Positions 18,925-28,077 of a stretch of 58,975 bases of DNA are shown one piece after another. Both the position numbers and the translations under genes were made by a program. The notes below the pieces were generated by a model, which made no database searches, was not told the origin of the DNA, and saw only the letters and a list, made by a program, of their open reading frames with translations. The stretch is taken from contig DAIDIH010000268.1 of NCBI GenBank assembly GCA_027459465.1, forward strand, positions 1 to 58,975, given 5' to 3'. How positions within the stretch are numbered: position 1 is the stretch's first letter; each line of letters begins with the position of its first letter. This stretch comes from Bryobacterales bacterium (GTDB lineage: Bacteria; Acidobacteriota; Terriglobia; Bryobacterales; Bryobacteraceae).

Positions 18925-18963
18925 ACGCCGGCACACGATTGAGGCCGGCGGGGAGAAATGTCC

Positions 18964-19542
18964 ATGCGCCGAGTGATGGTTGGCCGGATGGGGGTAGTGA
19001 CGTGGGTGTGCGCGGCGGCGGCTTTGGCGGCCTCGGGACCGAGGCCGGGCACGGGGATCGATCTTCAAGGACGGACGGTGGATCCGCTGGCGGCGGATCG
19101 CGGTAAGGTTACGGTACTGGTGTATGTTCGCTCGGACTGTCCGGTGTCGAGCCGGTATGCGCCGACGGTGCAGAAGCTGGCAGCGGAGTATGCGGGCAAG
19201 AGTAAGTTCTGGCTGGTGTATCCGGCGAAGACGGATACGGTTCCGGTGATTGAGAAGTATCTCAAGGACTTTGGATATAAGCTGGACGCGCTGCAAGATC
19301 CTGGACGGGGGTTAGTGAAGTTAGGTGCGGCGGAGATTACTCCGTCGGTGTCGGTATTTAGCGCCGGCGGCGACTTAGTTTACCATGGGCGGATCGATAA
19401 CTGGTATGAAGACTTCGGGCGGGCGAGGCGGGAGCCAACGACGCACGAGTTAGCGGACGCTTTGGCGGCGGCAGTGGATGGGAAGAGGCAGGCCGTGGCG
19501 ACGGCGCCGGCGGTGGGTTGTTACATCTCCGACTTACAATGA
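18964..19542 (+). CDS. Secreted redoxin (thioredoxin-like, AhpC/TSA type)
   Basis: A 192-residue protein with an N-terminal hydrophobic signal or anchor (about 6-25) and a thioredoxin fold. The active region RSDCPVSSRYAPTV has a single cysteine followed by Pro, as in redoxin/AhpC-like proteins, not a CxxC. I chose ATG 18964 because the GGGGAG site lies 8 nt upstream; ATG 18958 would be only 2 nt from it. The stop overlaps the start of the copper-monooxygenase-like gene (ATGA), so the two act together, possibly in periplasmic redox chemistry or copper handling. Confidence 0.75.
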   Translation: MRRVMVGRMGVVTWVCAAAALAASGPRPGTGIDLQGRTVDPLAADRGKVTVLVYVRSDCPVSSRYAPTVQKLAAEYAGKSKFWLVYPAKTDTVPVIEKYLKDFGYKLDALQDPGRGLVKLGAAEITPSVSVFSAGGDLVYHGRIDNWYEDFGRARREPTTHELADALAAAVDGKRQAVATAPAVGCYISDLQ

Positions 19543-21335
19543 GGCGGTTTGCAGTATCGATCGCCTGTTTCGCGCTGCTTGGCGCCGCGGCGACGGCGGG
19601 CGAGGGCGCGCGGAAGATCACGTTTAACCGCGACATTGCCCCGATTGTGTTTCACTCCTGCGCGCCGTGCCACCGGCCGGGCGAAGGCGGACCCTTTCCG
19701 CTGTTGAACTATCGCGAGGTAGCCAGCCATGCGCGGCAGATTGTGACCGTGACGGCGAGCCGGTTCATGCCGCCGTGGCTGCCCGACAAGGGCGATTACC
19801 CGTTGGCCGACGACGCGCGGCTCACTACCGAGCAGATCTCGCTCTTCGCGCAGTGGGTGAAAGACGGCGAGTTGGAGGGCGCGGCGAAGGATCTGCCGGC
19901 GCTGCCGCACTTTGTCGAGGGATGGCAGTTGGGCGAGCCGGACATGATTCTCAAGGCGGCGAAGCCGTTCTGGCTGCCGGCCTCGGGGAGCGACACTTAC
20001 TGGAACTTCGTGCTGCCGATCCCGGTGGAGGGGACGCGGTGGGTGAAGGCGATTGAGATCCGGCCGGGAAATAAGAAGGTGGTGCACCACGCCAACATTT
20101 TGTTAGACCGGCTGGGGACGGCGCGGGAGATGGAGAAGACGCCGGGGGCGGGGTTCGGAGGGATGGAGATCCGGGTGGAGAGCGAGGTGTTCGACCCGGA
20201 CAGCCACTTACTGTTCTGGAAGCCGGGGACAAGGATTGAACCGGAACCGGATGGGTTGGCGTTTCGCGTGGACAAGGGCACCGACTTATTGCTGAACGCG
20301 CACTTACAGCCGTCGGGGAAGCCGGAGTTGATTCAGCCGACGGTGGGGTTGTATTTCACGGACAAGCCGGCGGACAAGCGACCGATGCTGCTCGAGATCG
20401 AGCACGACTCGGCGCTGGATATTCCGCCCGGTGTCAAGGATTTCGTGGTGACGGACAGTTTTACTCTGCCGTTGGATGTGGATGTGATGGCAGTGTATCC
20501 TCATGCGCACTATCTGGGGAAAGACATACTGGCGACGGCGACGTTCCCGAACGGCACGAAGAAAACGCTAATCCATATTCCGCGCTGGGACGTGAACTGG
20601 CAGGCGGTGTTCACGTATGCGAGGCCGGTGACGCTTCCGCGGGGCACCGTGATTACGATGCGCTACACGTACGACAACTCGGAGGACAACGTCGCGAATC
20701 CGAATCACCCACCTCAGAGGGTGGTGGGCGGAAACCGGGCCACCGACGAGATGGCGCATTTGTGGCTGCAGGTGCTGCCGCATGCGGCGACGGATTCGAA
20801 GGTGGATCCGCGGATGATTCTGCAGGAGGCGTTGTCGCGGCACGAGGTGGACAAGGACGCGACGAACTTCGAAGCGCAGTACAATCTGGCGGCGATTTAC
20901 TCGCTGCGAGGGGACGTGAAGGAGGCATTGCCGCATTATGAGGCGGCGGCGCAGATCCGGCCGAAGGATCCGGTGGTGAATAATGCGCTGGGTAGCGCGC
21001 TGCTGGCTAATGGCGCAGTGGGGCCGGCGATCGAGCGGCTGAAGGAAGCGCTGGCGGTGCGGCCCGGATATTTTGACGCGCACTACAACCTGGCCATTGC
21101 GTACTCATCGCAAGACGATCCCGGCGAGGCGGCGCGGGAGTTCGGCGAAGCGGTGCGGTTAAAGCCGGGCGACGCAAATGCGCACGCGAACTTCGGGGCG
21201 ACGCTGGCGCAGTTGGGGCGATTGGAAGAGGCGAAACGCGAACTGGAGGCGGCGCTCAAGATAGAGCCCGGGCATACGCTCGCGAAGGAGAATCTGGCTC
21301 AGGTGAATGAATTGCTCTCCCAAGAGAAGAAGTAA
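19539..21335 (+). CDS. Cytochrome c / PHM-like copper protein with TPR repeats
   Basis: 598 residues with a signal peptide (about 1-20). A haem c motif CxxCH lies at 41-45. A domain with the copper ligands of peptidylglycine hydroxylating monooxygenase in order follows: His183-His184, His255, His322-x-His324 and Met374. Spacings resemble those of animal PHM (two His pairs, a lone His and a Met, 50-72 residues apart). C-terminal TPR repeats span about 455-590. A periplasmic copper monooxygenase or electron-transfer enzyme is inferred; the substrate is unknown. It is coupled to the redoxin upstream and convergent with the GH27 gene. Confidence 0.75.
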   Translation: MRRFAVSIACFALLGAAATAGEGARKITFNRDIAPIVFHSCAPCHRPGEGGPFPLLNYREVASHARQIVTVTASRFMPPWLPDKGDYPLADDARLTTEQISLFAQWVKDGELEGAAKDLPALPHFVEGWQLGEPDMILKAAKPFWLPASGSDTYWNFVLPIPVEGTRWVKAIEIRPGNKKVVHHANILLDRLGTAREMEKTPGAGFGGMEIRVESEVFDPDSHLLFWKPGTRIEPEPDGLAFRVDKGTDLLLNAHLQPSGKPELIQPTVGLYFTDKPADKRPMLLEIEHDSALDIPPGVKDFVVTDSFTLPLDVDVMAVYPHAHYLGKDILATATFPNGTKKTLIHIPRWDVNWQAVFTYARPVTLPRGTVITMRYTYDNSEDNVANPNHPPQRVVGGNRATDEMAHLWLQVLPHAATDSKVDPRMILQEALSRHEVDKDATNFEAQYNLAAIYSLRGDVKEALPHYEAAAQIRPKDPVVNNALGSALLANGAVGPAIERLKEALAVRPGYFDAHYNLAIAYSSQDDPGEAAREFGEAVRLKPGDANAHANFGATLAQLGRLEEAKRELEAALKIEPGHTLAKENLAQVNELLSQEKK

Positions 21336-21347
21336 GTTTCCGGGGCG

Positions 21348-22673
21348 TTACCTTGGCGAGAGTTTGAGGAACATACTGGCGTGCGGGCCGATGGAGAAGG
21401 TGCGCGCTGGGTCGACCGGACCGAGTTCGCGGTGGGTCCAGAGGTCGCGCGCGGTGTAGGCGTCCTCGATCGCTGAGACGCCCATCAATGCGGGGGCGTC
21501 GCCGATGTTGAAGAGGGCGACGAAGCGGTCGCCCGGGCCGGGGCCTTTGGCGAGCCAGATGACCTGGTTGCCGGCGGCGCTGACCTGTTGGCTGGAGGTT
21601 GCGTGCTGGTTGACGCCGAGGACTTCGGAGTTAGTAAGTAAGCTGAGGGTGAAGGCGTCGTTATCGGGCAGGTTGCCTCCGAACATGAGCGGGGAGCGGG
21701 CGATGGACCAGAGCGTCATGAGGGTTTGCTGCTCGTCGTGCGTGAGCAGCGACATGCGGGGTTCGCCGCGTTCGGCGCGCAGGCCGATGTGGCCGAGGGG
21801 GAGCATGTCGCCGTCGGGCCAGTGGCCGGGTTGAAGAAACGGGTTCCATTTGGCGAGGTTGGCGAACTGGCGCTTGACGGAATCCCAGCGGTCCCAGAGG
21901 TCATTGGAGATGCGCCACATTTCGGCGTGGGCGGCGAGGAAGGGCGCGAGGGAGGTATCGTGGGTTCCGGGCGAGAGGCTGAGGACGATGGGACGGTGGG
22001 TTGCCTCGAGGGCGCGGCGTAGGGCGGCGATTTCGGCGGTGTGTGCGCCGTTGGGGCCTGGGCCGAACATGTCGTCGGCTTTGATGAAGTCGACGCCCCA
22101 GGAGGCGTAGAGGCGGGCGATGGAATCGTAGTAAGCCTGGCCGGCGGGGCTCTCCGCAAAGACACCGTACATATCGGTATTCCAGCGGCAGAGGGACGTG
22201 CGGTCGGCGGCTTCGGAGGCGTGGAACTTACTCGCAAAGATGGGTAAGTTCGCGTCGACGGCCCGGCGGGGGATGCCGCGGAGGATGTGGATGCCGAACT
22301 TGAGTCCCCTGGAGTGAACATAGGCGGCGAGCGGGGCGAAGCCCTGTCCACTCGCGGAAGACGGGAAGCGATTGGGCGCGGGGATGAGACGGCCGAAGGA
22401 GTCCATCGTAAGTTGCGTGTCCGGGCGGTAGCCGTGGGACTTAGGATTCGGCTCGGACCACTGGATGTCGACTACGATGTACTGCCAGCCGTAGGAGGCG
22501 AGGCGAGAGGCCATGTAGTCGGCGTTGGCTTTGACTTCGGCCTCGGTGACGCCGGTTCCGAAGGCATCCCAACTGTTCCAGCCCATGGGCGGGGTGGGTG
22601 CGAGGAGAGGTTGAGCGTTGGCGGCGGCAGCGAATGCGGCAAGTAAGAGGGAGTAAGTGAGTAAGCGCGTCAT
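21348..22673 (-). CDS. Secreted GH27 alpha-galactosidase
   Basis: 441 residues with a signal peptide (about 1-20). The TIM barrel starts with the family's PPMGWNSWDAFG. The likely nucleophile Asp is in VDFIKADDMFG and the acid/base Asp in MWRISNDLWDRWD. A beta-sandwich C-terminal domain follows. GH27 enzymes release terminal alpha-galactose, e.g. from galactomannan or melibiose-type oligosaccharides; some act on alpha-N-acetylgalactosamine. The ATG overlaps the stop of the GH2 gene (ATGA), so it is the last gene of a three-gene glycosidase operon. Confidence 0.88.
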   Translation of the reverse strand: MTRLLTYSLLLAAFAAAANAQPLLAPTPPMGWNSWDAFGTGVTEAEVKANADYMASRLASYGWQYIVVDIQWSEPNPKSHGYRPDTQLTMDSFGRLIPAPNRFPSSASGQGFAPLAAYVHSRGLKFGIHILRGIPRRAVDANLPIFASKFHASEAADRTSLCRWNTDMYGVFAESPAGQAYYDSIARLYASWGVDFIKADDMFGPGPNGAHTAEIAALRRALEATHRPIVLSLSPGTHDTSLAPFLAAHAEMWRISNDLWDRWDSVKRQFANLAKWNPFLQPGHWPDGDMLPLGHIGLRAERGEPRMSLLTHDEQQTLMTLWSIARSPLMFGGNLPDNDAFTLSLLTNSEVLGVNQHATSSQQVSAAGNQVIWLAKGPGPGDRFVALFNIGDAPALMGVSAIEDAYTARDLWTHRELGPVDPARTFSIGPHASMFLKLSPR

Positions 22674-25207
22674 ACGTGGGAGGAAACGGCCGCGGAGGCG
22701 GACTGCAGGCCCGGCGAGGTTGCCGTGATGCGAATCTGGCCGGTGCCGGCGGACTGGACGATGGCGAGGCAGAGGCCGTGATAGGCGCGGATGCGATTGG
22801 CTTTGAAGTCGAAGGTCATGTCGGAGACGTCGCCGTTGTCGATGCCGATGAGGCGGCCGGGGCCGCGGACATCGAGGGTTACGGTGTTATCGGCGAGGGG
22901 GTTGACGCGGCCCTGCGAGTCGGCGATTTGAATGGTTACGTGCACGACGTCGCGGCCGTCGGCAAGGATCGCGTTGCGGTCGGGTGAGAGGACGACGGAA
23001 GCTGGGTCGCCGGTGGTGGAGATTTCGGTTTCGGCGACGACTTTGCCCTGCTTTTTGCCGATGGCTTTCAGAGTGCCTGGCTCGTAGGGGACGTCCCAGG
23101 ACAGGTGAAGATCCGAGGTAGTGCGGTTGGGGTTGACCTTAGTGGGGTCGTAGTGGCCGTAGCGTTCTTCCATGCCGTAGCGGGGGAAGCTGTAACCTTT
23201 GACGCCGATGGACTTGCCGTTCAAGAATAACTCGACGCTTTCGCAGTTAGTGTAACAAAATACGGGGAGGAACTGGCCTTCGCGGCCTTTCCAGTTCCAG
23301 TGGGGGAACAAGTGGAGGACGGGTTTGTCGACCCACTGGCTCTGGTAGAAGTAGTAGCCGTCCTTTGGGAAGCCGCAGGTGTCGATGACGCCGGCGGTGG
23401 CGCCGCGGGCGTTGCCGAAGGCTTCGCCGAGGTAGTCGATGCCGGTCCACATGAAGTCGCCGGAGACGTAGTCGTGGGTACGGACGAAGCGCCATAGGTT
23501 TTCGGTGTCGAGGGCGCGGCCGGCGCGGGAGCCGAAGTTAAAGCCGGGGCGCGTGGGGGCGGCTGGAGGGGTTTCGCCGGGAGCGGGAGGCAGGAGGCCG
23601 GAGTAATCGCCGCGGGGTCCGCCCATGCCGGAGCTTTCAGTGCCGATCATACGCCAGTTGGGGTGGGCGAGTTTGTCGATGCTGTAATAGAGTTCGCGGC
23701 GGTTGCGCCAGCGGTCGGCGTAGTTATAGCCCACGATGTCGAGTAAGTCGAGAAACTCGACGGGAGCGCGCTTGGGTTGGGCGGCGATCTGGTCGCAGGC
23801 GGCGGTGACGGGGCGGGTGGGGTCTAAGTTATGGAAGAGGGCGATTAACTCGCGGAGGATTTCGGGGCCTTGCGGGCTGAGCTGATCGGGGATTTCGTTG
23901 CCGCAGCTCCAGAGGACGATGGAGGGGTGGTTGCGGTCCCGACGGAGGAAGTCGGTGGCGTCGCGTACGTGCCATTCATCCCAGAGGCGGGAGTACCCGT
24001 TGCCGTGAACCTGGCCTTTGCCGGACTTCCATTCGTCGAAGGGTTCGTCCATGACGAGGAAGCCCATGCGGTCGCAGAGGTCGAGAAATTCGGGGGCGGG
24101 AGGGTTGTGGGAGGTGCGGATGGCGTTGCAGCCCATGGCGCGGAGGAGTTCGAAGCGGCGCTCCCAGACGCGCAAGGGGACGGCGGCGCCGACGGAACCG
24201 GCTTCGTGGTGGAGGCAGACGCCGTTGATTTTGACGTGTTCGCCGTTGAGGAGGAAGCCGCGATTTGAGTCGAAGGTGGCTTCGCGGATGCCGAAGGGGG
24301 TGTCGTAGACGTCGGTCACAACGCTGGCGACGCGGACGGTGGAGCGGAGGGTGTAGAGAGTGGGAGTGGAAAGGCCCCAGCGCTGGGGGTGGGAAACGGC
24401 GAGTTCCTGGGAGAATTCGTAATCGTTGCCGGCGGGGATGGATTGCGTGGACTCGGCGGACTGGACGGAGTTGCCGTTTGCGTCGAGGACGGCGGTGGTG
24501 AGGGTGCAGTCCGCGGCGGAGGGCGACGTGTTGCGGAGAAGCGTGCGGGCGTGGACGGTGGCGGATTCCGGCGTAAGGCGGGGTGTGGTGACGAAGGTTC
24601 CCCAGAGAGCGACGTGGATGGGGTGGAGGGCGGTGAGCCAGGTATGGCGATAGATGCCTGAGCCGGAGTACCAGCGGCAGCCTGGCTGGGGCTCGTTGTC
24701 AACTTTGACGGCGACTACGTTGGGAGCGCCGAAGTTGAGGTAGGCAGTGACATCGTAGGCGAAGGTGATGAAGCCGTAGGGGCGCTTGCCGAGGTAGTGG
24801 CCGTTGAGCCAGACTTCGCTGTTTTGGTAGACGCCGTCGAAAACGAGTGAGACCTTGCGGTCACGATAAAACGCGGGGACGGTGAAATGTTTGCGGTACC
24901 AGCCGATGCCGGTGGGGGCGTAGCCGCCGGCGCCGCCGCTGGGTTCGGAGCGCGAGAAGGGGCCTTCGATGCTCCAGTCGTGCGGGAGGGTGAGGCTGCG
25001 CCAGTGGGAGTCGCTGAAGGAGACCGCTTCGGCGCCGGGGGCGTCGCCTTTGAAGAATTTCCATTCGGCGTCGAAGGATTCGCGGATGCGCGGGGCGGAT
25101 TCGTCCTGCGCCTGGGCGGAAGCATCGAAGAGGGCGGCGAGGGCGGCGGCCTGGAGGGTGCGGTTGAGAAGGCCGCGGCGGGTGAGCGTGTCGTTCGGTT
25201 CGGTCAA
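22670..25207 (-). CDS. GH2 beta-galactosidase, exported (Tat-like signal)
   Basis: An 845-residue protein. The N-terminus has a twin-arginine-like stretch TRRGLLNR and a hydrophobic segment. Domains in order: sugar-binding jelly roll (about 45-190), immunoglobulin-like (190-290), TIM barrel with acid/base Glu in VLWSCGNEIPDQ and nucleophile Glu in MIGTESSGMGG, then DUF4982-like and further beta-rich C-terminal domains. The family cleaves beta-galactosides or related links. The start is probably TTG 25207, with GGAG 7 nt upstream; no ATG is available, and the open frame further upstream is a shadow of the GH5-like gene. It overlaps the GH27 start. Confidence 0.87.
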   Translation of the reverse strand: MTEPNDTLTRRGLLNRTLQAAALAALFDASAQAQDESAPRIRESFDAEWKFFKGDAPGAEAVSFSDSHWRSLTLPHDWSIEGPFSRSEPSGGAGGYAPTGIGWYRKHFTVPAFYRDRKVSLVFDGVYQNSEVWLNGHYLGKRPYGFITFAYDVTAYLNFGAPNVVAVKVDNEPQPGCRWYSGSGIYRHTWLTALHPIHVALWGTFVTTPRLTPESATVHARTLLRNTSPSAADCTLTTAVLDANGNSVQSAESTQSIPAGNDYEFSQELAVSHPQRWGLSTPTLYTLRSTVRVASVVTDVYDTPFGIREATFDSNRGFLLNGEHVKINGVCLHHEAGSVGAAVPLRVWERRFELLRAMGCNAIRTSHNPPAPEFLDLCDRMGFLVMDEPFDEWKSGKGQVHGNGYSRLWDEWHVRDATDFLRRDRNHPSIVLWSCGNEIPDQLSPQGPEILRELIALFHNLDPTRPVTAACDQIAAQPKRAPVEFLDLLDIVGYNYADRWRNRRELYYSIDKLAHPNWRMIGTESSGMGGPRGDYSGLLPPAPGETPPAAPTRPGFNFGSRAGRALDTENLWRFVRTHDYVSGDFMWTGIDYLGEAFGNARGATAGVIDTCGFPKDGYYFYQSQWVDKPVLHLFPHWNWKGREGQFLPVFCYTNCESVELFLNGKSIGVKGYSFPRYGMEERYGHYDPTKVNPNRTTSDLHLSWDVPYEPGTLKAIGKKQGKVVAETEISTTGDPASVVLSPDRNAILADGRDVVHVTIQIADSQGRVNPLADNTVTLDVRGPGRLIGIDNGDVSDMTFDFKANRIRAYHGLCLAIVQSAGTGQIRITATSPGLQSASAAVSSHV

Positions 25208-25236
25208 ATGAGTGCTCCGTGACTTAGCGGGTGGCG

Positions 25237-27237
25237 CTATTTTTGCCGGACGGAGATGACGTACCAGGTTGTGGGCGGGTCTCCGACCGGGAAGTTCCAT
25301 CCTATGCCTGTTTGGCGGGCGGTGGTTTGGCGTAGGGGGCGGCCGGCGCCGTCGAGTGGGGAGACGAGGACCTCGCGCGCGGCGGTGAGGCCGCGGAGGG
25401 TGAGTGAGCCGGTGACGGGTTCGATGAGCGTGGGCGGGCCGCCTTGGGATGCGAGGCGGGTGTGGGCGTCGTTCCATGTCATTCCGGTGTTGGCGACTCG
25501 GGCGGCGGCGGTGAGGAGCAGGCGGGAGGATTGGGCCAAGGGTTGGCCGTCGAGAGAGCAAAGAACAATTGCGGCGAAATTGTTTTTGACCTGAGCGGCG
25601 AGATGCGCGAGCGGATGGGCGGGGAGAAATCCGATCAGTGCCTCGGTGCGCGGGGTTTCGATGGTGACGAGGCCGGTGTGGGGCGCGCCGGTGGACCAGG
25701 TGAGTTCGCCGGTGTCGGAGACGATGGGGTTTGACGGGGCGGGCGGGAAAGCGCCGGTGGGCGGGCCGTCGAGCGAGCGGATGCGGACGGCGTGTTCGAG
25801 CGGGAGGGCGAGAGGGAAACCGGGGGTGAAGTAAGGTTGCTCGGTGCGCGGAAGGCGGCGGCTGTCGATGACTTGTTGCGGCGAGTAAGTGCGCTCGATG
25901 CTTTGGCGCGCGGGTTGGACGTCGGAGCGGAGGAAGAGGAGCGCGCCGGAGGCCATTTGGACCATGCGGACGGGGTCGAGGGAGATGTCGAAGGGGTCGC
26001 CGATGTGGGGTTTCCAGGCGGGGTCGCGTTTGGGTTCGAAGGTGTAGGCGACAACGGCGTCCCAATCCTGAAACGAGGCGTAGGCGGCGAGAATGGGAAT
26101 ACCTTCAGCGAGATAGTCGTTTGGGAAGGGGTGGTTGAATTCGCTGACGGTGTAGGGCTTGCGGGAGAAGGCGGTGCGCGAGAGTTGGACGACGGTGGAG
26201 TGGAGAGGGTCGTCGACCATGGGGGTGTTGTGGGGCGGCGGCGCGCCGGGGTGTTCCCAGTAGACGTGGCCGTCGAGGACGTCGAGTTTCGACAGCGAAG
26301 CGAGCATAGGGTAGGGACTGGAGGAGTGGGCGTGATCGGCGGTGCCGATGATGGGGCAGCGGACGCCGAGATCGTGTTTGAGGAAGGCGCTCATGTCCTG
26401 GTAAAAACGTTTTTCGGTGTCCATGTAGAACGACATTTCGGAGCGAAAACGTTCCGGGGAGGCGCAGACGATTCCATCCGGTTTGAGGCGCGGGAGTGGG
26501 GAGTTATAGAGGGCGTTGAGTTCTTCGTCGTAGTACGGCGTGGGGGCGCGGAAGCCGGGGTAGAGGGCGTTTTCATTGACGATTTCGACGAGGGCGACGG
26601 CGGGTTCGTCTCGGTAGGCGGTGTGGGTGTAGGGGTTGACGTGAGTGAGGAGGCGGCGGGCGTATTCCTTTTCGAGTTCGATGAGGCGCGGGTCGAAGAG
26701 GGTGAGGCCCTTGGCCCAGCGGATCTTGTCGAAGTCGCGGACTCCGTCGCCGGCTTTGTAGGTGCGGCCGACGTTGAGGTTCAAGTCTACGTAGATGCCG
26801 TGTTGTTTGAGTTGGGCGACTTCGTAGTCGAGGCGGTCGAGTTGGGCGGGGTCGAAGGCGAGGGAGTCGGGGGAGGAGGCGTCGATGAGGCCGCGGGGGG
26901 CGTTGAGATCGAGGAAGTGGAGGCGGACGAGGTTGATGCCGAAGCGGGCTAGGGTGGAGGCCCAGAAAGCGGCGTCTTGTTTGGGGACGATTTCGACGGA
27001 GCCGGGACTCCAGTCGGTGAAGTGGACGCCCCAGAAGCGGATGCGTTCGCCGTTGCCTTTGGCGAGATGGCCGTTGTGGACCTGGATGAAGCCGTCTTGG
27101 CCGGCGGGGGCGTCGAGGAGGAAAGAGAGGCCGGCGGGGGAGAAAGAGGCCGCGCGGTGGTCGAGGGAGAACGGTTGGAGGAGTTGCGCGCGGGCGGCGG
27201 GGAGGAGCAGGAGAGCGGCGATGGCGAGGCGGAGCAA
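25237..27237 (-). CDS. Secreted GH5-like glycoside hydrolase (cellulase superfamily)
   Basis: About 666 residues with a signal peptide ending near PAARAQ. The TIM barrel resembles GH5: FWGVHFTDW near the start, the acid/base Glu in VEIVNENALYPG, and a plausible nucleophile Glu in YTVSEFNHPF. A C-terminal beta-rich part follows. Substrate is uncertain (a beta-glucan, mannan or other hemicellulose). The start is TTG 27237, chosen because it begins the signal peptide; no ribosome-binding site is seen, so the exact start is unsure. It is the first gene of the GH5-GH2-GH27 operon (29 bp to GH2) and diverges from the DUF1326 gene. Confidence 0.75.
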   Translation of the reverse strand: MLRLAIAALLLLPAARAQLLQPFSLDHRAASFSPAGLSFLLDAPAGQDGFIQVHNGHLAKGNGERIRFWGVHFTDWSPGSVEIVPKQDAAFWASTLARFGINLVRLHFLDLNAPRGLIDASSPDSLAFDPAQLDRLDYEVAQLKQHGIYVDLNLNVGRTYKAGDGVRDFDKIRWAKGLTLFDPRLIELEKEYARRLLTHVNPYTHTAYRDEPAVALVEIVNENALYPGFRAPTPYYDEELNALYNSPLPRLKPDGIVCASPERFRSEMSFYMDTEKRFYQDMSAFLKHDLGVRCPIIGTADHAHSSSPYPMLASLSKLDVLDGHVYWEHPGAPPPHNTPMVDDPLHSTVVQLSRTAFSRKPYTVSEFNHPFPNDYLAEGIPILAAYASFQDWDAVVAYTFEPKRDPAWKPHIGDPFDISLDPVRMVQMASGALLFLRSDVQPARQSIERTYSPQQVIDSRRLPRTEQPYFTPGFPLALPLEHAVRIRSLDGPPTGAFPPAPSNPIVSDTGELTWSTGAPHTGLVTIETPRTEALIGFLPAHPLAHLAAQVKNNFAAIVLCSLDGQPLAQSSRLLLTAAARVANTGMTWNDAHTRLASQGGPPTLIEPVTGSLTLRGLTAAREVLVSPLDGAGRPLRQTTARQTGIGWNFPVGDPPTTWYVISVRQK

Positions 27238-27328
27238 GGTGCGATTCGGGTGTGGCAGGTTCGACGATATCAGAGTTGGAGGGGCGGGGCGGGAACTTTG
27301 TGCCGAGGGTTGGTGGTATTTTAGTGTT

Positions 27329-28042
27329 ATGCGGAGAAGTTTATCCTCGTTTTTGCCGGTTCTTCTCGCTGCGCCCGTGCTCGCCGTTGGCGTCCGGGCT
27401 GCCAGCATTCCTGCCTCGAATGGGGCGACCCGCCTACAGGGCGAATATATTGAAGCGCGGACGGCCGATGTTTACACCGGGCCGTGTTTTGCGAATTCGG
27501 AAGTCAGCCAGACCGGAGACCTTGCGGTGATGGGCTGGAAGATTGAGCAGGGGCAGTACCGGGGCGTTTCGCTCGACGGGCTGTCGGTGATGGGCGTGCT
27601 GCGCGCAAGCAACACGCTGGGCGATGTCACGGCGAGCGCGTATCCGGTGAAGAGCGTGCTGATCGTGGACTCGCGGGCGACGGCTGCGCAGCAGCGCGCG
27701 CTGGCGGCGTTTGCCAAGGAGATGGGCGGCGACCTGTTTTCCGAAGTGGTTCGGGTGGACGTGCAGCCGATCGATTTCACGATGGCGAACGCGAGCGTAC
27801 ACAGCCGCGAGCTTTGCATGAAGGCGGGCAAGGAGGCGGAGGTGGCGACGCGTCCGCTGAACAACGGCGACCAGATTTGCCACAACGAAGAAGTGTGGTA
27901 TCCGCCGTTGGCCGGGCACGTGGATCATGCGATGGCGGCGTACACCGTAGCCGACGGGTTCCAGGGCAGCGAGTTGGGCACGGTATGGTCGTTCCCGAAC
28001 CGGCGTAGCTCGTTTGTCGGGACGTTCCGTTTGGGCGAATAG
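27329..28042 (+). CDS. Exported DUF1326-like protein
   Basis: 237 residues with a signal peptide (about 1-25). The rest matches the DUF1326 pattern as I remember it (GPCFANSEVSQTGDLAVMGW, AFAKEMGGDL). Conserved cysteines occur in GPCF and ICHNEE, and a metal-binding role is possible but unproven. ATG 27329 starts at the signal peptide; the ribosome-binding site is weak. It is convergent with the AAA ATPase gene, with a strong shared hairpin between them. Confidence 0.7.
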   Translation: MRRSLSSFLPVLLAAPVLAVGVRAASIPASNGATRLQGEYIEARTADVYTGPCFANSEVSQTGDLAVMGWKIEQGQYRGVSLDGLSVMGVLRASNTLGDVTASAYPVKSVLIVDSRATAAQQRALAAFAKEMGGDLFSEVVRVDVQPIDFTMANASVHSRELCMKAGKEAEVATRPLNNGDQICHNEEVWYPPLAGHVDHAMAAYTVADGFQGSELGTVWSFPNRRSSFVGTFRLGE

Positions 28043-28051
28043 TGGAGTGAA

Positions 28052-28074
28052 GGGGCGTTCGGAGGGAACGCCCC
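28052..28074. terminator. Bidirectional hairpin between convergent genes
   Basis: A perfect 9-bp inverted repeat, GGGGCGTTC and GAACGCCCC, encloses a 5-nt loop. It sits exactly between the stops of the DUF1326 gene and the AAA ATPase gene. It has no T run, so it may rely on Rho or simply protect the 3' ends. Confidence 0.7.
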
Positions 28075-28077
28075 GGG

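Noticed and set aside
25208..26065. N-terminal extension of the GH2 gene
   Set aside because: Reads the GH5-like gene in another frame; TTG 25207 with GGAG starts just before the export signal.
25792..26952. A 386-codon open frame opposite the GH5-like gene
   Set aside because: Low-complexity shadow; the minus strand has catalytic motifs and a signal peptide.
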